Below are positions 6,441 to 11,016 of a DNA stretch of 11,016 nucleotides, piece after piece. Every line of letters begins with the position of its first letter. Position 1 is the stretch's first letter. The stretch is from CAZVEV01 sp964625865. Lineage in GTDB: Bacteria > Planctomycetota > Phycisphaerae > SM23-33. The stretch lies in NCBI GenBank assembly GCA_964625865.1, contig CAZVEV010000206.1:1-11016 (forward strand). The letters run 5' to 3'. The position numbers were made by a program, and so were the translations under genes. The notes under the pieces are model-generated. The model was not told the origin of the DNA and made no database searches. It saw nothing but the letters and a program-made list of their open reading frames with translations.

Positions 6441-6519
6441 GGGGGTTTTTCCGAAGTCCATGTCCCTTTCGGGCGGTACGAAACGTAAAGAGAGTGGTCT
6501 TGTACGTGAGAATTGCCTC

Positions 6520-6547
6520 TTGAACGGGATAGTCGTTCGGTTATTCT
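6520..6547 (+). promoter_or_regulatory. Possible promoter of the phosphatase gene
   Basis: TTGAAC (6520-6525, five of six) and TATTCT (6542-6547, four of six) are 16 bases apart in the less GC-rich stretch upstream of the phosphatase lipoprotein gene. The leader would be about 70 nt. The call is moderate because neither box is perfect. Confidence 0.4.
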
Positions 6548-6622
6548 TGGACAATTCCGGCCTCCTGCGTGACGCTGAAACATGCGGCCGCGGGGCCGGA
6601 AGCAGCGATGGAGAACGATGAG

Positions 6623-7237
6623 ATGATGCGAACATTCGTACTGGTCGGCGGAGTTATGTTGGCGGCTGTGGCGTTGACGACCGTGTCGTGCCAGGACTCG
6701 GACGCGGACGCCACGACCGGCGCCTCGCCGGGGATGTCGGGCAAGAAGTACACCCTGCCTCCGGCCGGCGAGACGTACACGGTGATGGGCGAAGTTGACG
6801 GATTGGCGGCTTACGCGATCAAGTACGACGATCGCCTGTATCGCGGCGGGCAGCTCACCAGCCAGGCCGGGCTCGACGCGCTGAAGAAGTGGGGCGTGGC
6901 GACGATCGTCACGATCACGCCCACAGAAGACGAGCGCAAGTACGTCAAGGAAGCCGGAATCAAGCTCGTGGAGCTGCCCTTTGAGAAGACCAAGCTGACG
7001 GACAAGGACCTGACGGAGTTCCTGGCCGCCGTCAAGGCGTCTGAGGGGCCGGTCTACGTGCACTGTCACGGTGGGACGCATCGCGCCGGGGCACTGTGCC
7101 TGGCCTATCGTCTGGCCACCGACGGCTGGGACTACAACAAGGCGGCCGTCGAGTTCGGCCGGCTCGGTGGTGACCTGAAGGCCGACCATCCCATGCTGGA
7201 CGTGATCGAGAAATACAAGGCCCCCGCGCCCGAGTAG
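6623..7237 (+). CDS. Lipoprotein tyrosine/dual-specificity-type phosphatase
   Basis: A 204-residue predicted exported phosphatase. The N terminus (MMRTFVLVGG and a hydrophobic stretch to residue 20) followed by TTVSC23 looks like a lipoprotein signal, though Thr at -3 of the lipobox is not ideal. The domain spans about 60-200. RLYRGGQLTSQAGL (71-84) is typical of the DSP/DUF442-like group, then comes a beta strand with TPTEDE. The P-loop VHCHGGTHRAG (146-156) contains the CX5R signature with nucleophile Cys148 and Arg154. Such enzymes remove phosphate through a phosphocysteine intermediate; the substrate is unknown. The start at 6623 is preferred since GGAG lies nine bases upstream and earlier in-frame ATGs at 6569 and 6608 would put acidic residues before the signal. 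It lies 57 bases before the first binding-protein gene, with no promoter seen between them, so the two are likely cotranscribed. Confidence 0.8.
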   Translation: MMRTFVLVGGVMLAAVALTTVSCQDSDADATTGASPGMSGKKYTLPPAGETYTVMGEVDGLAAYAIKYDDRLYRGGQLTSQAGLDALKKWGVATIVTITPTEDERKYVKEAGIKLVELPFEKTKLTDKDLTEFLAAVKASEGPVYVHCHGGTHRAGALCLAYRLATDGWDYNKAAVEFGRLGGDLKADHPMLDVIEKYKAPAPE

Positions 7238-7294
7238 ACATACTCGCCCGGGGCGCCGCACGAGAGACATCGCAAACAGAAGGAGACGGAACTG

Positions 7295-8173
7295 ATGACA
7301 CGATCTTCACGAGGCGCGACGATCAAGGTGCTGGTGGTGCTTGCGGCCGCGGCGGTGACGCTGGGCGGGTGCAGCGGCGAGTCCGATGAGGCGCTGACGG
7401 TTCACGTGGGCGGCACGATGCGCCCGGTGATGGAGAAGCTCGCCGAGATGTACAAGGCCGAGACCGGGCAGGACGTGCAGATAAACTCCGCCGGCTCGGG
7501 CGAGCTGCTGGCGCACATCGAGCAGCACAAGGAGGGGGACGTGTACGTCTGTCACGACCCGTTCCTGGCGATCCTGATGAAGCGCGGCCTGGGCGTGGAC
7601 GGATGGACCGTGGCGCATCTGACGCCGGTCATCGTGACCCCCAAGGACGATACGAAGATCACTGATCTGAAAGGCGCGGTGGACAAAGACGTCGCCTTGG
7701 TGCTGACGGACTTCGAGAAGTCCACGCTGGGGTGGCTCCTGCCGACGATCTTCAAGAAAGCGGGCTTCGACATCGAAGAGATGAAGAAGCTACCCAAGCT
7801 CAAGACCGTCCGCAAGGGCAGCCAGGCGGCCAACGACGTCCAGACCGGCAACGCCGATGCAGCCATCGTGTGGAACGCGGTGTGGCATCTGCGGAGCGAC
7901 AAGCTCCGCCGGGTCGACATCGTCGAAGAGTACCTGCCCACCCCGGGCGTCGATGCGGTGACCACGGCGACCGAGAAGAAGGGCAAGTACTACCTCATGC
8001 CCGTCCGCGTGACGGTCGCGACGCTCAAGTGTTCGGACCAGCCGACGGCGGCGAAGAAGTTCGCCCAGTGGCTCACGTCCAAGACCGCCGTCGACAAGAT
8101 CAGGGCGTACGGCTTTACCATGCCCGACAAGACAGTCGTCGAATACACCGACGGCAAGAAGGCCGACTCGTAA
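7295..8173 (+). CDS. ModA-type oxyanion-binding lipoprotein, first of two paralogues
   Basis: A 292-residue extracytoplasmic solute-binding protein. Its signal (basic start, hydrophobic 11-23) ends in lipobox LGGC with lipidated Cys26. The mature part has the molybdate-binding (SBP_bac_11) pattern: strand LTVHVGGTMRPVMEKLAEMY (35-54), GSGELLAHI (67-75), GDVYVCHDP (81-89), a hinge with PVIVTPKDD (111-119), and AAIVWNAVW (189-197) in the second lobe. The C-terminal AKKFAQWLTSKTAVDKIRAYGF region matches the second binding protein downstream. The start at 7295 has AGGAGAC in front. It is divergent from classic ModA in the first ligand loop (GGTMRP instead of AAASL), so the ligand may be molybdate, tungstate or another oxyanion. 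A hairpin and a new promoter follow, so it may be expressed apart from the permease genes. Confidence 0.8.
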   Translation: MTRSSRGATIKVLVVLAAAAVTLGGCSGESDEALTVHVGGTMRPVMEKLAEMYKAETGQDVQINSAGSGELLAHIEQHKEGDVYVCHDPFLAILMKRGLGVDGWTVAHLTPVIVTPKDDTKITDLKGAVDKDVALVLTDFEKSTLGWLLPTIFKKAGFDIEEMKKLPKLKTVRKGSQAANDVQTGNADAAIVWNAVWHLRSDKLRRVDIVEEYLPTPGVDAVTTATEKKGKYYLMPVRVTVATLKCSDQPTAAKKFAQWLTSKTAVDKIRAYGFTMPDKTVVEYTDGKKADS

Positions 8174-8191
8174 CGGCCGCACGGACCGTTC

Positions 8192-8210
8192 GCCGGGTTG
8201 CAGGCCCGGC
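8192..8210 (+). terminator. Hairpin after the first binding-protein gene
   Basis: GCCGGG (8192-8197) and CCCGGC (8205-8210) form a 6-bp GC stem with a 7-nt loop, 18 bases after the stop codon. There is no T-run. It may end or weaken transcription before the next promoter. Confidence 0.35.
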
Positions 8211-8252
8211 CGATGTGACCTGTCCGAGGCGCGGTCCGCGTGTCGGCGGGGC

Positions 8253-8258
8253 TATAAT
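8253..8258 (+). promoter_or_regulatory. Consensus -10 box for the second binding protein-permease-ATPase unit
   Basis: An exact TATAAT lies in the 204-bp gap between the two binding-protein genes and would give a leader of about 113 nt. I see no good -35 box at the usual distance, so activator dependence is possible. Confidence 0.45.
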
Positions 8259-8270
8259 GTCATCGCAGGG

Positions 8271-8299
8271 GTCGATCGGCCTGGCCCCGCCGCATCGAC
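8271..8299 (+). promoter_or_regulatory. Leader hairpin upstream of the second binding-protein gene
   Basis: GTCGATCGGC (8271-8280) pairs with GCCG-c-ATCGAC (8289-8299), giving a 10-bp stem with one bulged C and an 8-nt loop. It would begin about six bases into the predicted leader RNA. It may stabilise the mRNA or be part of a regulatory element; it does not resemble a riboswitch I can name. Confidence 0.4.
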
Positions 8300-8328
8300 G
8301 GTGCGAACGACACGGGACTCCACACCAC

Positions 8329-8344
8329 TGTGCCTCTGTGCCTC
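8329..8344 (+). repeat. Two tandem copies of an 8-mer
   Basis: TGTGCCTC occurs twice in tandem in the leader of the second binding-protein gene. The function is unknown; it may be a small intergenic simple repeat. Confidence 0.6.
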
Positions 8345-8377
8345 CGGCGTGGACCAATGACAACACAGGAGATCACA

Positions 8378-9163
8378 ATGCAAACTCAGCAACGCAGAAC
8401 CGTCCGGTGGACCGGAGCGGTGGCGCTGGTGGCCGTTGCGGGACTGTTCCTGGGCGGTTGCAGCGGGCCTGACGAGGATGCCCTGGTCCTCTACGCCGGG
8501 GCCGGTCTCAGCAAGGCCGTCGACGCCGCGATCGCCGAGTTCGAGAAGGTCCACGGCATCAAGGTGGTGGTCGACTACGCCGGCAGCCAGACCATTCTCA
8601 CCAGCGCGCAGGAAAAGAAGATCGGCGACCTGTTCATGCCCGGCGACGTCTGGTACGTCGACGAACTGCATCGACAGAGCGGGCTGATCGGCGAGAAGAC
8701 AGCGGTCGCCTACTTCGTTCCCGTCATCCTCGTCCGCAAAGACAACACCAAGACGATCGACACCCTGGCCGACATGTTCGCCGACGGCGTGACGGTAGCC
8801 TTGGGCGATCCCGACGCCTGCCAGATCGGCCGGCTCAGCACGACGCTGCTGGCGAAGAACGGTCTGGACCGGGCCAATCTGAAAGCGCCCATGGAATCGC
8901 TGACGGTCAACGAACTGGGCGTCTGGGTCGAGACGCGGAAGGTCGACGCGGCGGTCGTGTGGGACGCCGTCGCCGTCAACTACGCCGACTCGTGCCGCAC
9001 CGTGACGATCCCCAAGGACAAGAACATCATCTCGAACGTCGTGGTCGGCCTGATGACCACGTCGAAGCAGCCGGACAAGGCCCGGAAGTTCATCGCGTTC
9101 CTGACCAGCGAAGCCGGGCAGAAGATCCTCAACACCCACGGCTTGCAGACCGAGGCGCCGTAG
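8378..9163 (+). CDS. modA: ModA-family molybdate/tungstate-binding lipoprotein
   Basis: A 261-residue substrate-binding lipoprotein of a molybdate-type ABC importer. The signal peptide ends in LGGC with Cys28. The mature protein begins ALVLYAGAGLSKAVDAAIAEF (35-55), close to the ModA 'AAASL--A' ligand loop. It continues with YAGSQTILTSAQ (67-78), GDLFMPGD (83-90), FVPVILVRKDN (113-123) and GDPDACQIGR (143-152). The segment VDAAVVWDAV (189-198) matches the second-lobe ligand strand, and ARKFIAFLTSEAGQKIL (235-251) closes the fold. The ATG at 8378 is chosen over 8330 and 8357 because AGGAG is six bases upstream and it gives a normal basic signal peptide. The gene is 27 bases before the permease gene, so it is the receptor most tightly tied to it. 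Molybdate versus tungstate cannot be decided. Confidence 0.88.
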   Translation: MQTQQRRTVRWTGAVALVAVAGLFLGGCSGPDEDALVLYAGAGLSKAVDAAIAEFEKVHGIKVVVDYAGSQTILTSAQEKKIGDLFMPGDVWYVDELHRQSGLIGEKTAVAYFVPVILVRKDNTKTIDTLADMFADGVTVALGDPDACQIGRLSTTLLAKNGLDRANLKAPMESLTVNELGVWVETRKVDAAVVWDAVAVNYADSCRTVTIPKDKNIISNVVVGLMTTSKQPDKARKFIAFLTSEAGQKILNTHGLQTEAP

Positions 9164-9190
9164 TCGCCGCGGCGCGACAGGAGAAGCACG

Positions 9191-10045
9191 TTGGCACGTG
9201 GCGAGAAACCCGGGCGACATCCCCCCGTCGCGGGGCCGCGCGCAAACGCCCTGAGCATCCTGTCGATCGGACTGCTCGTGACGTTCGTGGCGGTCATCAT
9301 CCTGCTGGTCATCGCCGATCTGGCTTACTTGGGGCGCAAGGACTTCTCGCCGGGCCAGCTCTGGGATATCCTCATGCGCCCGCAGGTGCTCGGCGCGATC
9401 CGCCTGAGCCTGATCACCTCGGTGATCACGCTGGTACTGATCGTCCTGACGGCCGTGCCGATCGGCTACGCGCTGAGCCGCTACCGTTTCTGGGGCCACA
9501 CCGTGGTCAACACGATCGTCGACCTGCCCATCGTCCTGCCGCCGATCATCATGGGCATCTCGCTGCTTGTTCTGTTTGGCTCCGGGCCGGGCCGGGCCTT
9601 CCAGGACACGCTGTACGACGCCACCGGCTGGCGGCTGACGTCGGCGATCGGCATCGTGATGTGCCAGTACCTTGTCTCGGTGTCCTACTCAATCCGCATG
9701 TGCAAGGCGTCGTTCGACACCGTCGATCAGCAGCTCGAGCACGTGGCGATGACGCTGGGCTGCTCGCCGTGGCAGGCATTCTGGCGCATCGCCATCCCGC
9801 TGGCGGGCACGGGCCTGGTGGCCGGGTCCGTTGTGGGCTGGGCCCGCGCCGTAGGCGTCTTCGGGCCGATCATGGTCTTCGTAGGCACGATGAGCCACGT
9901 CCGCGTCATGCCGACGGCGATCTGGCTCGAACTGAGCACGGGGCAGATCGAGGTGTCCATCGCGATGGCGCTGGTGATGCTCCTGATGGCCGGGATCGCC
10001 CTGGCGGTGGTGCACTGGCTGGCGCCGGGAAGGAAGTGGATGTAA
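9191..10045 (+). CDS. modB: ModB-type ABC transporter permease
   Basis: A 284-residue inner-membrane permease with about six transmembrane segments (roughly 20-43, 69-94, 108-130, 149-170, 204-231, 255-276). DLPIVLPPIIMGISLLVLFG (111-130) is typical of molybdate-type permeases. The EAA loop that docks on the ATPase reads EHVAMTLGCSPWQAFWRIAIP (183-203). The ending ELSTGQIEVSIAMALVMLLM also fits ModB. The start is TTG at 9191, supported by AGGAG seven bases upstream and no alternative start nearby. Only three bases separate its stop from the ATPase start, so the two subunits are probably translationally coupled. One permease gene means a homodimer channel, presumably served by either or both binding proteins. 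Confidence 0.92.
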   Translation: MARGEKPGRHPPVAGPRANALSILSIGLLVTFVAVIILLVIADLAYLGRKDFSPGQLWDILMRPQVLGAIRLSLITSVITLVLIVLTAVPIGYALSRYRFWGHTVVNTIVDLPIVLPPIIMGISLLVLFGSGPGRAFQDTLYDATGWRLTSAIGIVMCQYLVSVSYSIRMCKASFDTVDQQLEHVAMTLGCSPWQAFWRIAIPLAGTGLVAGSVVGWARAVGVFGPIMVFVGTMSHVRVMPTAIWLELSTGQIEVSIAMALVMLLMAGIALAVVHWLAPGRKWM

Positions 10046-10048
10046 GCG

Positions 10049-10750
10049 ATGCTGCGAGCCGAGAACGTCAGCCTGCGGGTGGGCAACTTCGACCTGACCA
10101 AGATCACGCTCGAGATCGCGCCGGACGAATACTTCGTCCTGATGGGCCCCACCGGGTCGGGAAAGAGCCTGTTCGTCAAGTGCGTCTGCGGGCTGATGCG
10201 ACCGGCCGCCGGACGGATCTTCGTCGACGGGACGGATATCACCGCCCGCGCGCCGCGAGACCGCAACATCGGTTACGTGCCCCAGCACAGCGCCTTGTTC
10301 CCGCACATGACCGTCGCGAAGAACATCGTCTTCGCCCTGCGCCTCAAGGGCGTCAAGCACGACGAGGCGCTGACCCGGCTGGCCCCGATCATCGACACGC
10401 TCGCCCTGGGGCCCCTGCTGGACCGCTCGGTGACCAACCTCTCCGGCGGCGAGCGCCAGAAGGTCGCCGTCGCCCGCGCCCTGGCCGCCGGGCCCAAACT
10501 GCTCGTCCTGGACGAGCCCGTCAGCGCCCTGGACGAACCGACCCGCCGCGAGGTCTGCATCGAACTGCGCACGCTCCAGCAGGAACTGAAGATCCCCACC
10601 ATCCACATCTGTCACTCGGTCGTCGAGGTCCGCCTGGTCTCTGACCGCGTCGGCGTCTTCGTCGCCGGCCGCCTCGCACAAACCGGCACGCTCGACGACC
10701 TGACCGCCCACCCCGCCACCGACGCGGTGGCCCGCCTCCTGCACGTCTGA
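10049..10750 (+). CDS. modC: ModC-type ABC transporter ATPase without TOBE domain
   Basis: A 233-residue ATPase energising the importer. It has Walker A GPTGSGKS (33-40), Q-loop Gln79 in YVPQHSALFP, signature LSGGE (131-135), Walker B LLVLDE (151-156), D-loop SALD and switch His189 in ICHSVVEV. All catalytic elements are present. E. coli-type ModC carries a C-terminal TOBE/MOP domain of about 120 residues; here the protein stops after the nucleotide-binding domain at residue 233. There is thus no domain for oxyanion feedback inhibition. It is the last gene of the unit and is followed by a small hairpin. Confidence 0.92.
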   Translation: MLRAENVSLRVGNFDLTKITLEIAPDEYFVLMGPTGSGKSLFVKCVCGLMRPAAGRIFVDGTDITARAPRDRNIGYVPQHSALFPHMTVAKNIVFALRLKGVKHDEALTRLAPIIDTLALGPLLDRSVTNLSGGERQKVAVARALAAGPKLLVLDEPVSALDEPTRREVCIELRTLQQELKIPTIHICHSVVEVRLVSDRVGVFVAGRLAQTGTLDDLTAHPATDAVARLLHV

Positions 10751-10765
10751 CCGCGCCGCGTCGCA

Positions 10766-10780
10766 CGCGACTTGGTCGCG
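10766..10780 (+). terminator. Hairpin after the ATPase gene
   Basis: CGCGAC (10766-10771) and GTCGCG (10775-10780) form a 6-bp stem with a 3-nt loop, 15 bases past the stop. No T-run follows, so it is a weak intrinsic-terminator candidate. Confidence 0.35.
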
Positions 10781-10790
10781 CGGGGGAGAT

Positions 10791-11016
10791 TCAGAAAGAC
10801 ACCAGGAAGACAGAAAGATACAGAATAGAAGATGAACGATAGCACAGAAACAGCAGCAACGGCCCGGCCGCAGATTTCGCAGACTGGCGTATCCACTTGG
10901 CTCCAGTAGTGGAAGGGCAAGGCTATTCAATCCGTGCCGTCCGAGCCCAACGGGCTCGCATTCCTTTCAAGCCGGTACATGGTTTACAGTCTGGTCCATG
11001 AACATCCTTTACACTT
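10791..11016. other. Intergenic right end: purine-rich repeat, hairpins, possible gene start
   Basis: Positions 10791-10857 are rich in AGA/CAGA words, with CAGAAAGA at 10792-10799 and 10811-10818. A 6-bp inverted repeat (TCCACT/AGTGGA, 10892-10913) and a 7-bp hairpin with a 3-nt loop (10942-10958) follow. Two frames with ATGs at 10979 and 10998 are open to the window edge. The second reads MNILYT, reminiscent of the start of IS110-family transposases, but six residues cannot establish this. Confidence 0.4.

Noticed and set aside
6348..6450. Palindrome plus GGGGGTTTTT as a simple plus-strand intrinsic terminator
   Set aside because: No plus-strand gene reads into it, the arms are far longer than needed, and the related element at 5548-5634 suggests a repeat family instead. 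Terminator activity remains possible as a side effect.
5354..7270. A 638-codon minus-strand frame spanning several genes
   Set aside because: It runs through both palindromes and antisense to the GGDEF and phosphatase genes, with an R/P/G-rich composition and no recognisable domain. Real genes with motifs cover the same DNA.
8174..8377. Known molybdenum-cofactor riboswitch upstream of modA
   Set aside because: The leader is short, and I could match only one hairpin, not the multi-stem consensus.
8959..10644. A 561-codon plus-strand frame across modA, modB and modC
   Set aside because: It is out of frame with three genes that have complete motif sets; it is a composition artefact.

Overview
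This is an 11 kb window of GC-rich bacterial chromosome. I read nine complete genes on the minus and plus strands plus several promoters, hairpins and palindromic repeats. Gene density is high and strand switches are frequent. The protein set includes a diphosphate-type phosphofructokinase, a GGDEF regulator with an unusual receiver, a GH10-fold protein and lipoprotein ABC binding proteins. With the high GC this suggests a Planctomycetota-like organism, possibly Phycisphaerae; that is inference from protein style, because no rRNA or marker gene is present. I see no tRNA, rRNA, CRISPR array or complete insertion sequence.

Layout. (1) Positions 80-4171 are all on the minus strand. Reading downstream: a PPi-dependent phosphofructokinase (2909-4171) with its own promoter, then a GH10-fold protein lacking its catalytic glutamates (1262-2770) behind a good promoter. 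Next come a ComEA-like helix-hairpin-helix membrane protein (867-1265), which overlaps the previous stop in an ATGA and starts on a ten-C homopolymer, and a CPBP-family intramembrane protease (80-832). (2) Positions 4437-5519 on the plus strand encode a pseudo-receiver/GGDEF diguanylate cyclase. (3) Positions 5638-6300 on the minus strand encode an endonuclease III-like DNA glycosylase. It is bracketed by two large palindromes with 35-nt arms (5548-5634 and 6348-6440) that share sequence blocks and look like members of one mobile or REPIN-like family. (4) Positions 6623-10750 on the plus strand hold an oxyanion-transport locus: a lipoprotein tyrosine/dual-specificity-type phosphatase, two paralogous ModA-type lipoprotein binding proteins, a ModB-type permease and a short ModC-type ATPase. 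A hairpin and a consensus -10 box separate the first binding protein from the second binding protein-permease-ATPase unit. (5) Positions 10751-11016 are intergenic, with hairpins, a purine-rich low-complexity stretch and possibly the first codons of another gene at the edge.

How the genes may work together. The plus-strand ABC locus is the clearest functional unit: two lipid-anchored receptors probably feed one permease/ATPase pair that imports molybdate, tungstate or a similar oxyanion. The neighbouring phosphatase is of a class inhibited by such oxyanions, so the linkage is suggestive but not proven. The minus-strand genes look like housekeeping or accessory functions without one shared pathway. 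The least expected items are the catalytically dead GH10 protein, the related palindrome pair, and the two genes whose -10 boxes sit almost on the start codon.
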